Assembly: GCA_002780805.1 (NCBI GenBank)
Contig: PEUD01000098.1
Location: 1 to 10,866 of the forward strand
Direction of reading: 5' to 3'
From: Candidatus Omnitrophica bacterium CG02_land_8_20_14_3_00__42_8
GTDB taxonomy: Bacteria; Omnitrophota; Gorgyraeia; Gorgyraeales; Gorgyraeaceae
DNA: 10,866 bases
Shown: piece after piece, positions 1 to 7,115 of the stretch
Numbering within the stretch: position 1 is the first letter of the stretch
How the letters are laid out: each line of letters begins with the position of its first letter
The notes under the pieces: generated by a model
What the model was told of the DNA's origin: nothing
The model's input: the letters and a program-made list of their open reading frames with translations, nothing else
Databases searched by the model: none
Translations under genes and position numbers: made by a program

Positions 1-2
1 AG

Positions 3-8
3 TATGAT
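3..8 (+). promoter_or_regulatory. possible -10 box for the FtsH-like gene
   Basis: TATGAT lies 37 bases before the ATG at 46, which would put transcription start near position 15. A matching -35 box would fall outside the window, so this is only a candidate. The gene also has a clear Shine-Dalgarno sequence, AAGGAGA at 34-40, which supports the chosen start. Confidence 0.3.
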
Positions 9-45
9 ATACTTTATTTATTAATCACCAAATAAGGAGAATTCT

Positions 46-1674
46 ATGGCATTTATAACTTATCGTAAATTCAAGATGGTCTTGATGGAACACTGGATTA
101 AAATCGCTGTTGCGGCAACAGTGGTTATCCTTATAATCCTGTCTATATGGGGCCTTGCGTCATTGGAATCATTCTACAGACATCTTACAATAGCCCAGAT
201 GCCCATAAGCCTGCTTCTGGCAGGCGTCAACGCAGGCATATTCGTATTTATGTATATGATATTCCTGCAGGGCGGTTTTACAAAGATAAAACAGACTACT
301 ATAAAAGGCGAAAACGTAAATATCCACTGGGATGACGTCATAGGCATGGAAGGAGCAAAACAGGAAGCCCTCGAAGTCGTGGAATTGATAAAAGACAGGA
401 CAAAACTTTTAAAGATAGGCGGAAAGATTTTGAGAGGCCTTCTGATGATAGGGCCTCCGGGCTGCGGCAAAACATATCTTGCCAAAGCCATTGCCACAGA
501 AGCAGGCATACCTTTCATATCCATGTCAGGCAGCGAATTCACGGAAATATTCGTAGGGGTCGGCGCGGCGCGCGTAAGAAAATTATTTAAAAAAGCCCGG
601 AGCCTGGCGTATGGATACGGCGCAAGCATTATCTTCATAGACGAGCTAGACGCTATAGGAAGACAGCGTTCCTTTAGCTTTATGGGCGGCGGTCAGGAAA
701 CCAACAGCACTCAGAATCAGCTTCTCGTAGAAATGGACGGCCTTCAAGATAAAGATAGTAACGTTATTATCATAGGCGCTACCAATGCCGCGGAAGGCAT
801 CCTGGATCTCGCGCTCTTAAGGCCTGGAAGATTTGACAGAAAAATCTACATAGACAGGCCTAACCTGGAAGAGAGAGAAAAGGTATTTGAATATTATCTT
901 AAAAAAATAAAATACGAACCGACTGTAAACATAGGAAGGCTCGCGAGACAAGCAGTGCATAAATCACCCGCTGAAATTGAAAACTTGATAAAAGAATCCG
1001 CTCTTATAGCAACCCGAAACAAAAAAGAAAGTGTGGGCAATAAAGAGCTGTCGGAAGCCATGGAACGCATAGAGATGGGCATGAAGCACAAGAAACATAT
1101 GACAAAAGAAGAAAGAGAAATGGTCGCGTTCCACGAAACAGGGCATCTTGTAGTCATGTATATGTTTCATCCTACGGATGACGTATTCAAGGCCTCTATA
1201 ATATCGCGCAAAGAAGCCCTCGGAGTAGTGCATGCCCAGCCCAGGGAAGAGCTGTACACGCACAATAAAGAAAAACTTCTGGCTGACATAAAAGTAGACC
1301 TTAGCGGATATGTTGCAGAAAAGATAAAATTCGGGACTACAAGTACCGGTGTTGCTTCTGATTTCCAAAAAGCCATGCAGATAGCTCATAATATGGTCTG
1401 GATGATAGGCATGAGTGACGCAGGTTATGTAGGTGATTATACAATAATACCCAAATCGCAATTATCAGAGTCCTTAAAAGAAAAACTCAACTTTGAAACA
1501 GACAAGATAATACAAAACTGCCTCAAGGAGGTCGAGGCGCTTCTTAAAAAAGAATGGCCTATAGTGGACCGCTTTGTAAAAGAACTCCTTGAAAAAGACG
1601 AATTAGAATACGATGAGATTGAAGCAATATTCAGGGAATACGGAAAAGGCCACAACTTCAAGAAACCTGAATGA
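46..1674 (+). CDS. FtsH-like membrane AAA+ zinc metalloprotease with a minimal periplasmic loop
   Basis: This is a 542-residue ATP-dependent membrane protease of the FtsH type, expected to extract and degrade membrane or damaged proteins. Two hydrophobic segments (about 17-38 and 53-75) leave only some 15 residues outside the membrane, whereas classical FtsH has a folded periplasmic domain of about 70 residues there. The AAA+ module has Walker A GPPGCGKT (136-143), a pore loop FVG (169-171), Walker B IIFIDE (195-200), and the second region of homology with arginine fingers in LLRPGRFDR (R259, R262). The peptidase domain keeps the zinc site: HETGH at 363-367 (canonical FtsH has HEAGH) and a likely third ligand D439 in ASDF, where FtsH has SNDI. 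All catalytic parts look intact. It is shorter than usual (about 610-650 residues). I leave the symbol blank because a true housekeeping ftsH may exist elsewhere and this looks like a divergent paralogue. Its stop overlaps the next start as ATGA. Confidence 0.93.
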   Translation: MAFITYRKFKMVLMEHWIKIAVAATVVILIILSIWGLASLESFYRHLTIAQMPISLLLAGVNAGIFVFMYMIFLQGGFTKIKQTTIKGENVNIHWDDVIGMEGAKQEALEVVELIKDRTKLLKIGGKILRGLLMIGPPGCGKTYLAKAIATEAGIPFISMSGSEFTEIFVGVGAARVRKLFKKARSLAYGYGASIIFIDELDAIGRQRSFSFMGGGQETNSTQNQLLVEMDGLQDKDSNVIIIGATNAAEGILDLALLRPGRFDRKIYIDRPNLEEREKVFEYYLKKIKYEPTVNIGRLARQAVHKSPAEIENLIKESALIATRNKKESVGNKELSEAMERIEMGMKHKKHMTKEEREMVAFHETGHLVVMYMFHPTDDVFKASIISRKEALGVVHAQPREELYTHNKEKLLADIKVDLSGYVAEKIKFGTTSTGVASDFQKAMQIAHNMVWMIGMSDAGYVGDYTIIPKSQLSESLKEKLNFETDKIIQNCLKEVEALLKKEWPIVDRFVKELLEKDELEYDEIEAIFREYGKGHNFKKPE

Positions 1675-2915
1675 GCACCCTCCTGACAAGATATAAGGTC
1701 TTAGCCATATTTTTAATCCTCTCCGGCCTTTCTGCCTGCGATAAACCAACCTATCCCACAGGTAAAATTGAAGAATCTGTCCTAAAACTCTGCAAAGACG
1801 AATACAAACTCGATAATGTAAAAGTAAAGATCGCCGGCTCTACTATGGGCGTATATATCCCCATAGAAGGCCTGGTGGATCCGGATCTAAAATTAAATCA
1901 AAAAGCCGGAGAAAAAATAGAGGACGTAGCCCTCTCCATTCACCGCGTCACCACAAGCACGGACATGCCTTTGAAGTTTTATATCCTTACAGCCAGGGAC
2001 ACTAAAATTCCGGGCGCGGAATTCATACTTACGGGATTTATATACGACGTTGTGAGGGTCAGGCTCTTTGATATATCAAGAGGGGAATATTTCCAGAGGA
2101 TATTAAGGGATTTCAGGTTCAACCCGGCCATAGCAGGAGAAAAAAAAGTGCGGGAATTTTTTGACGCCCTAAACCAGGACTCGTCTCTGACAGAAACTCT
2201 GAAGCCGATATTGTATCCTGTATACGCAATAGGCAGGAAAGACTCTCAGAAAATAGAAATAACAGACATAGAATCAAAGGAGCTATCAGACCACGAATCT
2301 ATTCTTTATATAAAAACTATCGAAAGATATGAACCCTCTCCGGGATTCGAAGCCTATACTGCAATATTCCCTCCTGGATTTAAAAATGAATATCTTTTTC
2401 TGATAGACATATCTTTATTTATGAGCCCGGTAAAAGAAATAGTATCAAAATATTTTTATTCAAATAATGAAATAATGCAGAGAAACCTTGAGGATGCTTT
2501 CAAACAATATCAAGATTCTGGCATTATAGGTATGGATGGCTTCCCAAAAAAAGATCTGGATCTGGGGTGGTTCCTGAGTCAGCAGATTTCCAGAAGGATA
2601 AAATCGATTTTTGAAGAAGACAGGAAATTAAAAAATAATTTTAAGGTAACTTCCAGTCTTGGCTGGATAAAAGACCGGGTCTTTCAGTTTAAATTTAACA
2701 TATCTTCAAATGACGGTAAAACCGGAGACGAGAAAATCATATTTTCCAATATAATAAGGATGACCGGTAAAACCCTGCATCTTTATGAATTTGAAGAATA
2801 TAAAGGCGTGGAATTTATAAACCTGGCTGATGCCGAGAAGAAAATATATCTTTCAAAAGAGGATCTGGAAAGATTCAGGAAAAATAAACTAGATATTGCA
2901 TCGCTGAAATATTAA
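1671..2915 (+). CDS. predicted lipoprotein of unknown function, coupled to the FtsH-like protease
   Basis: I do not recognise this 414-residue protein. It starts with a lipoprotein signal peptide: a basic MSTLLTRYK stretch, a hydrophobic core, and lipobox LSAC with the lipidated cysteine at residue 23. Asp follows the cysteine, which in enterobacteria favours retention in the inner membrane; whether that rule holds here is unknown. The mature part (about 390 residues) is a charged, mixed alpha/beta-looking soluble domain with no further membrane segment and no catalytic motif I can name. The start codon overlaps the protease stop (ATGA, 1671-1674) and has no clear ribosome-binding site of its own, so translation is probably coupled. 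That arrangement suggests joint work at the membrane, for example as an adaptor, substrate or extracytoplasmic partner of the protease, but this is inference from position only. Confidence 0.85.
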   Translation: MSTLLTRYKVLAIFLILSGLSACDKPTYPTGKIEESVLKLCKDEYKLDNVKVKIAGSTMGVYIPIEGLVDPDLKLNQKAGEKIEDVALSIHRVTTSTDMPLKFYILTARDTKIPGAEFILTGFIYDVVRVRLFDISRGEYFQRILRDFRFNPAIAGEKKVREFFDALNQDSSLTETLKPILYPVYAIGRKDSQKIEITDIESKELSDHESILYIKTIERYEPSPGFEAYTAIFPPGFKNEYLFLIDISLFMSPVKEIVSKYFYSNNEIMQRNLEDAFKQYQDSGIIGMDGFPKKDLDLGWFLSQQISRRIKSIFEEDRKLKNNFKVTSSLGWIKDRVFQFKFNISSNDGKTGDEKIIFSNIIRMTGKTLHLYEFEEYKGVEFINLADAEKKIYLSKEDLERFRKNKLDIASLKY

Positions 2916-2920
2916 AGCTC

Positions 2921-2955
2921 AAGTTGACACTCTGACATTGTCAGAGTGTCAACTT
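2921..2955. terminator. 35-bp perfect palindrome between convergent genes (candidate bidirectional terminator)
   Basis: Two 17-base arms, AAGTTGACACTCTGACA and its exact reverse complement, flank a single central T at 2938. The palindrome begins 6 bases after the lipoprotein stop and contains the last two bases of the purN stop codon (TAA, 2956-2954). Its position suits a bidirectional terminator, but neither strand has a good run of T after the stem. It might instead be an RNA-stabilising hairpin or a copy of a palindromic repeat. Confidence 0.55.
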
Positions 2956-3553
2956 AGATAATTCTTACTTTTCTGCCTTCTATCTTTAATTTTCCCTCTA
3001 TGAATAATTGGATTGCCCTGGGGTAGATTTTGTGCTCTTCTTCGTGTATGGCTTCCGCGAGAGTTTCTTCCGTATCGTCCTCTGTTACCTTGACGGGCGA
3101 TTGCAATATTATCGGGCCCGAGTCCATATCTTTGGTAACAAAATGCACCGTAACCCCGGTAATCTTTGCGCCATATTCAAACGCGTCTTTTATCCCGTGA
3201 GCTCCTTTAAAAGACGGTAGAAGAGCCGGGTGGATGTTCAAAATTTTATTTTCATAAGCGCTTATAAAATCCTCTGACAGCATCCGCATGTAACCTGCGA
3301 GGACTATAAGGCCTGTATTTTCTTTTTTAAGCGCTTTCAATATCTCCGTTTCAAAATCTTTCTTTGTCTTAAAATTCTTGCTTTCAACCACGAGCGTCCG
3401 TATGCCTGCGTCTTTTGCCCTCGTGATGGCATAGCAGCCGGGCGCATCAGAGACGACAAGTTTTATATCGGCTTTTATACGGCCTTTTTTTTGGCTATCT
3501 ATTATAGCCTGCAGATTCGTGCCGTTACCTGAGCAAAAAACAGCTATATTCAC
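2954..3553 (-). CDS. purN: phosphoribosylglycinamide formyltransferase (GAR transformylase)
   Basis: PurN transfers the formyl group of 10-formyltetrahydrofolate to GAR, the third step of de novo purine synthesis in the cytoplasm. With a GTG start at 3553 the protein has 199 residues and begins M(V)NIAVFCSGNGTNLQAIID, like known PurN proteins. The catalytic residues then fall at N106, H108 (NIHPALLPSF) and D144 (DMDSGPII), exactly the numbering of the E. coli enzyme, which strongly supports this start. AAGGAAG lies 6 bases upstream of the GTG as a Shine-Dalgarno sequence. An ATG at 3604 is in frame, but it would add 17 residues encoded by a palindromic intergenic element. The gene follows trxA at 47 bases, all occupied by that element. 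The stop codon overlaps the 35-bp palindrome. Confidence 0.95.
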   Translation of the reverse strand: MNIAVFCSGNGTNLQAIIDSQKKGRIKADIKLVVSDAPGCYAITRAKDAGIRTLVVESKNFKTKKDFETEILKALKKENTGLIVLAGYMRMLSEDFISAYENKILNIHPALLPSFKGAHGIKDAFEYGAKITGVTVHFVTKDMDSGPIILQSPVKVTEDDTEETLAEAIHEEEHKIYPRAIQLFIEGKLKIEGRKVRII

Positions 3554-3603
3554 CCCGCTCTTCCTTTCTTGTTCACCATAAGTCTTAGGAAGGGCGGGGT
3601 TCA
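3551..3603 (-). repeat. TGA-hairpin-SD-GTG intergenic cassette, copy 1 (trxA/purN junction)
   Basis: Read on the minus strand, this 53-nt element runs from the trxA stop TGA to the purN start GTG. The arms are ACCCCGCCCTTCCT (3600-3587) and AGGAAGAGCGGGGT (3565-3552), pairing 13 of 14 positions around a 21-nt loop. The downstream arm contains the purN Shine-Dalgarno sequence and the first two bases of its start codon, so the folded form would hide the start. It resembles the element at 7723-7777 in length, loop size, arm sequence and position of the mismatch. Confidence 0.8.
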
Positions 3604-3930
3604 TATAAAAACCTCCTCTATCTTCTTTAAGATATCTCTTTTGGAAGCTGCGCCTACCATCCTGGCTACCTCTCCGCCGTTATTGAAAAATATAAGCGTA
3701 GGTATATTCATAACGCTGAAGCTGGTTGCCGTGTCCATGGCATCGTCTATATTAAGTTTAGCGACCTTATATTTGCCTCTATATTCGTCCGCTATCTCTT
3801 CAACCGTGGGCGCGAGCATTTTACACGGCATGCACCACGTGGCCCAAAAATCCACGATCACAGGATTATCCGACTTCAACACAACCTCTTTAAAATTATT
3901 GTCATTTAACTCTAGAACATTTCCTGCCAT
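3601..3930 (-). CDS. trxA: thioredoxin with a WCMPC active site
   Basis: This 109-residue protein is a single thioredoxin fold of standard length, a cytoplasmic disulfide reductase. The active site FWATWCMPCK places the redox cysteines at C33 and C36. The residue after the first cysteine is Met where classical thioredoxin has Gly, which may shift the redox potential or partner choice. The cis-proline is P77 in NIPTL, and the hydrophobic core strand VIVDFWA is typical. A strong Shine-Dalgarno sequence (GGGAGG) precedes the ATG. It lies 113 bases after rnfB on the same strand, separated by a repeat-rich spacer, and is followed by purN. Whether it is read from the rnf promoter or has its own is not visible. 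It could also be called a thioredoxin-family protein if another trxA exists in the genome. Confidence 0.93.
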   Translation of the reverse strand: MAGNVLELNDNNFKEVVLKSDNPVIVDFWATWCMPCKMLAPTVEEIADEYRGKYKVAKLNIDDAMDTATSFSVMNIPTLIFFNNGGEVARMVGAASKRDILKKIEEVFI

Positions 3931-3950
3931 ATTTTCCCTCCCTGCTTTCT

Positions 3951-4042
3951 ATGTTCGTTGTTCGTCGCTCGATGTTCGTCGCTCGTGACTCGCGGTTCGT
4001 CGTTCGATTACGATTCACGAATCACGAACGACGAGTGACGAC
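3951..4042. repeat. TTCGTCGYTCG direct and inverted repeat cluster between rnfB and trxA
   Basis: The 11-base unit TTCGTCGYTCG occurs three times (3961-3971, 3975-3985, 3996-4006), and a closely matching inverted copy, CGAACGACGAG, is at 4025-4035. The last pair forms a perfect 9-base inverted repeat (3998-4006 with 4025-4033) around an inner GATT/AATC pair, so the RNA could fold into a long hairpin. No SD-led gene fits here. It looks like a dispersed palindromic repeat and may act as a partial terminator or RNA-stabilising structure after rnfB. Confidence 0.7.
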
Positions 4043-4043
4043 A

Positions 4044-4829
4044 CTATGTTTTTACTATGCATTTTGTAGGGCATTTTTCAATAACCGCCTGCCAAGGCGT
4101 ATCAGGTTTTGCCCTGCTGTAATCCGCCCTGGAAAGATTATTTTCCACCAAAAACACGCCTCCTGATAACTTCTCGCAAATCCTGCATCCTATGCACCCT
4201 GCGGGGCATATAGATTTTACAACAGCTCCTTTATCATGTGAAAGGCATTTTACATAAACTTTATCATCTGCATTCCCCAAAATAATTATTTTTTTAGGGC
4301 ATGCCCCGACGCATTTACCGCAGCCGGTGCATTTAGACCCGTCGACTACCGGTATATCATTCCCGTTTAAATGGATCGCGTCAAAAGGGCATATCTCCAC
4401 GCAATCCCCGAAACCAAGACAGCCGAATCTGCATTCTTTATTGCCGCCGGCTAATAAATTGGCCCCTGCGCATTTTTTTAAACCGCTATATTCATATTTA
4501 TCCGAAGACCTTTTGCCTCCGTTGCATCTTACGCGGGCTATCTTTTTCTTTTTTACCTTTATACCCACCCCTAGAATACCGGCAATCTTATCGTAAACCT
4601 CCTGGCTGCCGGGCGCGCAGGCCGTAACCTCGGCCTTTCCGCCTACTATCGCCTCTGCTAAATTGGCACATCCTGCCATGCCGCAGGCCCCGCAATTAGC
4701 TCCGGGGAGGGCGTGTATTACCATATCTATCTTAGGATCCACATCAACCCTGAAAATCTTTGAGGCATACGCGAGCCCCAGGCCGAATAAAAGCCCCATT
4801 ATTGACATTGTTAAAATAGGTATTAGCAT
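4044..4829 (-). CDS. rnfB: Rnf complex iron-sulfur subunit B
   Basis: RnfB is the likely entry point for electrons from reduced ferredoxin. This 261-residue protein has one N-terminal membrane anchor (about 3-23), then the RnfB-type cluster domain with C46, C49, C54 and C71 (GANCGACGMAGC). A long ferredoxin region follows: CRFGCLGFGDCVEICP (133-148), CTGCGKCVGACP (167-178), CPAGCIGCRIC (208-218) and a final CPTKC (253-257). With 21 cysteines it matches the long RnfB proteins of anaerobes such as Acetobacterium or Thermotoga more than the shorter proteobacterial form of about 190 residues. The start lies 2 bases after the rnfA stop, with a weak TTAGGT ribosome site. It is the last rnf gene of the row; no rnfH is seen. 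Confidence 0.97.
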   Translation of the reverse strand: MLIPILTMSIMGLLFGLGLAYASKIFRVDVDPKIDMVIHALPGANCGACGMAGCANLAEAIVGGKAEVTACAPGSQEVYDKIAGILGVGIKVKKKKIARVRCNGGKRSSDKYEYSGLKKCAGANLLAGGNKECRFGCLGFGDCVEICPFDAIHLNGNDIPVVDGSKCTGCGKCVGACPKKIIILGNADDKVYVKCLSHDKGAVVKSICPAGCIGCRICEKLSGGVFLVENNLSRADYSRAKPDTPWQAVIEKCPTKCIVKT

Positions 4830-4831
4830 AT

Positions 4832-5440
4832 TTAAAACCTAAATCCGCTGAAGCCCATGAAAGCCATTGACATGAGCGATGCGATTATAAACGCGATCGG
4901 CGCGTTCTTAAAAGACGGCGGTATATCGCAGAGCTCAAGCCTCTCTCTTATCCCGGACATAAAGAGCATCACAAGTATATAACCCAGGCCCACGCAAAAA
5001 CCCTGCAAGGCCGATAAAGTAAAGCTGGTTAACATATTAATTCCCGGCTTAAAAAACATCTCACTGTTTAAAACAGCTACTCCAAACACTGCGCAATTTA
5101 CCGTGATGAGCGGAAGATATATCCCCAGAGTCCTGTAAAGCGCCCGGCTGAATTTTTTTATGACCATCTCTACAAACTGGACAAACGAAGCGATCACCAG
5201 GATGAAGGAGATTGTCCTTAAATATTCTATATGGCAAGGGACTAGTATAAAATTATAAATAGCCCAGGTGATTATTGAAGCGCACGTTGTTACGAACGTA
5301 ACAGATATCCCCATATAAAGAGCGGGTTTGGTTTCTTTTGAAATACCTATAAATGAACATAACCCCAGGAACTTAGAAAGTATAAAATTATTTATAAATA
5401 TAGCACCTATTATTATCGACAAAAACATCGTAAGATCCAT
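4832..5440 (-). CDS. rnfA: Rnf complex membrane subunit A
   Basis: RnfA is a 202-residue integral membrane protein with about six transmembrane segments. With RnfE it holds an intramembrane iron-sulfur cluster and forms part of the ion pathway. The two conserved cysteines expected for the cluster are present: C28 in KFLGLCSF and C116 in LITVNCAVFG, at matching places in the two inverted halves of the fold. The start codon shares one base with the rnfE stop (TAATG), and AAGGAG inside the end of rnfE serves as its ribosome site, so translation is coupled. The C-terminal segment GIRERLELCDIPPSFKNAPIAFI is typical of the family. Confidence 0.97.
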   Translation of the reverse strand: MDLTMFLSIIIGAIFINNFILSKFLGLCSFIGISKETKPALYMGISVTFVTTCASIITWAIYNFILVPCHIEYLRTISFILVIASFVQFVEMVIKKFSRALYRTLGIYLPLITVNCAVFGVAVLNSEMFFKPGINMLTSFTLSALQGFCVGLGYILVMLFMSGIRERLELCDIPPSFKNAPIAFIIASLMSMAFMGFSGFRF

Positions 5441-6039
5441 TACGCAGCGCTCCTTCTCTTAGAGAGAAAATTAATGCCGCCTATTAAAAGCCCTATCACT
5501 AAAAGCGCGCCGGGCGCTAAAACCAGATACAAAACAGGCTCAAAACCCTTTATAATCAGAAGTCCGAAAAGGGTGCCGCTCCCAAGTATCTCCCTTATGC
5601 TAGCAATAAGTAAAAGAGCTAACGTAAAACCAATACCCATTCCCAGCGCATCAAGTAGTGAACTGAACACGCCTTGTTTGCATGCAAACGCCTCTGCCCT
5701 TCCGAGCACAATGCAGTTTACGACAATAAGCGGCACGAATATCCCCAGCGCCTTCGAAAGCTCAGGCGCATATGCCTTCATCATAAGCTCAACGATCGTG
5801 ACAAATGTAGCTATTATAACAATAAAACACGGTATCCTGATCTGGTCAGGTATAAATTTTCTGACTAAAGATATAATGATATTTGAGCCTATTAAAACAA
5901 AAGTAGCTGCAATCCCCATGCCCATACCGTTAATTACGCTTGTGGAAACAGCGAGCGTAGGGCAAAGCCCAAGTACCAGCCTGAAAGTAGGATTTTCGCT
6001 CCCGATGCCTTTAAAAAATTCCTTAAATAAATTTTTCAT
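5440..6039 (-). CDS. rnfE: Rnf complex membrane subunit E
   Basis: RnfE is the 199-residue paralogue of RnfA and forms the other half of the membrane core around the shared iron-sulfur cluster. It starts with the family signature LFKEFFKGIGSENPTFRLVLG. The conserved cysteines are C26 in LGLCPTLA and C109 in VVNCIVLGRAEAFA, and IREILGSGTLFG is also typical. Six membrane segments are visible. The ATG at 6039 has only a weak GAGAG upstream. It is separated from rnfD by a 131-base hairpin-bearing spacer, the only sizeable gap between rnfG and rnfB, and it overlaps rnfA by one base. Confidence 0.97.
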   Translation of the reverse strand: MKNLFKEFFKGIGSENPTFRLVLGLCPTLAVSTSVINGMGMGIAATFVLIGSNIIISLVRKFIPDQIRIPCFIVIIATFVTIVELMMKAYAPELSKALGIFVPLIVVNCIVLGRAEAFACKQGVFSSLLDALGMGIGFTLALLLIASIREILGSGTLFGLLIIKGFEPVLYLVLAPGALLVIGLLIGGINFLSKRRSAA

Positions 6040-6061
6040 AGTACTCTCATAACAATATTGT

Positions 6062-6129
6062 CCGAGCGAGCCCCTCGGCTCCGCTCGGGGTAAACTCCGC
6101 GGGTCGAGAACCTTTTAGAACTTCTCGAC
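6062..6129. repeat. two hairpins in the rnfD-rnfE spacer
   Basis: The first hairpin pairs CCGAGCGAGCC (6062-6072) with GGCT (6077-6080) and CGCTCGG (6082-6088), with one bulged base. The second pairs GTCGAGAA (6103-6110) with TTCTCGAC (6122-6129). Both sit inside the 131-base gap within the rnf operon. No T run follows either stem on the minus strand, so they more likely affect RNA processing or stability than end transcription. The first includes GAGCGGAGC (minus strand), also present at 9385-9393. Confidence 0.6.
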
Positions 6130-6170
6130 TTTGCTACCATGCTAAATTCTTTATGTCCGCTCGAAGAATA

Positions 6171-7115
6171 TTATATGGCTTTTTTAACAACCCCATATTT
6201 TTTTGTTTTTGTAAACCTATCTATCACCGGGACTGCCGCGTTCATGAATAATATTGAGTAGCAAACGCCTTCCGGATAACTGCCTCTTAATCTTATTACG
6301 GCGGTAAGTATCCCGCAACCGATACCGAAAATAATCTTGCCTTTTTTAGTGAGAGGCGAGGTCACGTAATCGGTCGCCATAAAAAAAGCTCCCAGGATAA
6401 TCCCGCCGGCCAGTATATTAAAAATAAAATCCCCTTTAAAAAATCCTTCTTTTCCGAATATCCATGTAATAATGCCGAGCGTCCCTATAAAACTCAGTGG
6501 TATGTGCAGAGAAATTATTTTTTTAGCCAATAAAAACAGCGCGCCTATGACCAATGCTATCACGCACACCTCGCCTATAGAACCTGCCCTGTTCCCGAGA
6601 AAAAGATCCATATAAGTAAAATGCGCCGCTGTTTCTTTAGCCAAAGGTGTCGCGCTGGATATCGCGTCAGGCCACCACCTAGGATTTTTCCATGTGGTCA
6701 TATAAACAGGCCATGAAATTTGTAAAAACGCCCTTCCTACAAGAGCTGGATTAAATATATTTTGACCCAGGCCTCCGAAAATCTGTTTTCCTAAAATAAC
6801 ACTTACAACGCCCCCTGCAATAGGTATCCAAAAAGGTATTTGAGGCGGAAGATTATACGCGAGAAGCAGCCCTGTCAATATGGCGCTTCCGTCTAAAACT
6901 GTTTTTGGATCTCTGTTTCTGAATTTTAAAAATAACGCCTCTGTAAAAATACAAGATAAAATTGACAGGATTATTACATTCAGGCTTGATATGCCATATA
7001 TATATACTCCGGCTATGCCTGACGGGATAAGAGAAATTACCACAGTCCACATGATCTTTTTTGTGGTCTGGCCTGATTTAATATGCGGACTTGGGGAGAC
7101 AGTAAGTTTATTCAT
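6171..7115 (-). CDS. rnfD: Rnf complex membrane flavoprotein subunit D
   Basis: RnfD is a 314-residue multi-span membrane protein that carries covalent FMN and probably takes part in ion transport. The N-terminal SPSPHIKSGQTTKKIMW and the DPKTVLDGSAILTGLLLAYNLP region are family hallmarks. The flavin site is DAISSAT (150-156), with T156 as the expected acceptor; the usual motif is S/T-G-A-T, so Ser replaces the Gly here, a variation seen in DxxxSAT-type sites. An ApbE flavin transferase would be required and is not in this window. The start lies 8 bases inside the end of rnfG and lacks a clear ribosome site, so translation is probably coupled. It comes after rnfG, the reverse of the common order. 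Confidence 0.97.
   Translation of the reverse strand: MNKLTVSPSPHIKSGQTTKKIMWTVVISLIPSGIAGVYIYGISSLNVIILSILSCIFTEALFLKFRNRDPKTVLDGSAILTGLLLAYNLPPQIPFWIPIAGGVVSVILGKQIFGGLGQNIFNPALVGRAFLQISWPVYMTTWKNPRWWPDAISSATPLAKETAAHFTYMDLFLGNRAGSIGEVCVIALVIGALFLLAKKIISLHIPLSFIGTLGIITWIFGKEGFFKGDFIFNILAGGIILGAFFMATDYVTSPLTKKGKIIFGIGCGILTAVIRLRGSYPEGVCYSILFMNAAVPVIDRFTKTKKYGVVKKAI

Noticed and set aside
964..1461. Minus-strand frame of 165 residues inside the protease gene
   Set aside because: It is a mirror of the AAA+ protease codons and has no ribosome site or recognisable domain.
3554..3604. ATG at 3604 as the purN start, adding 17 residues
   Set aside because: The extra codons lie within the palindromic cassette, and starting at GTG 3553 puts the catalytic residues at N106, H108 and D144 as in E. 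coli PurN, with a good Shine-Dalgarno sequence.
3951..4042. CRISPR array
   Set aside because: The repeat unit is only 11 bases, spacing is uneven, one copy is inverted, and no cas gene is present.
3951..4166. 71-residue plus-strand reading frame beginning MFVVRRSMFV
   Set aside because: It is the translation of the TTCGTCG repeats and of the antisense of rnfB, without a ribosome site.
5474..6052. 192-residue plus-strand reading frame
   Set aside because: It is antisense to rnfE, which has full family signatures; the plus-strand product is Ser/Pro/Ile-rich without any domain.
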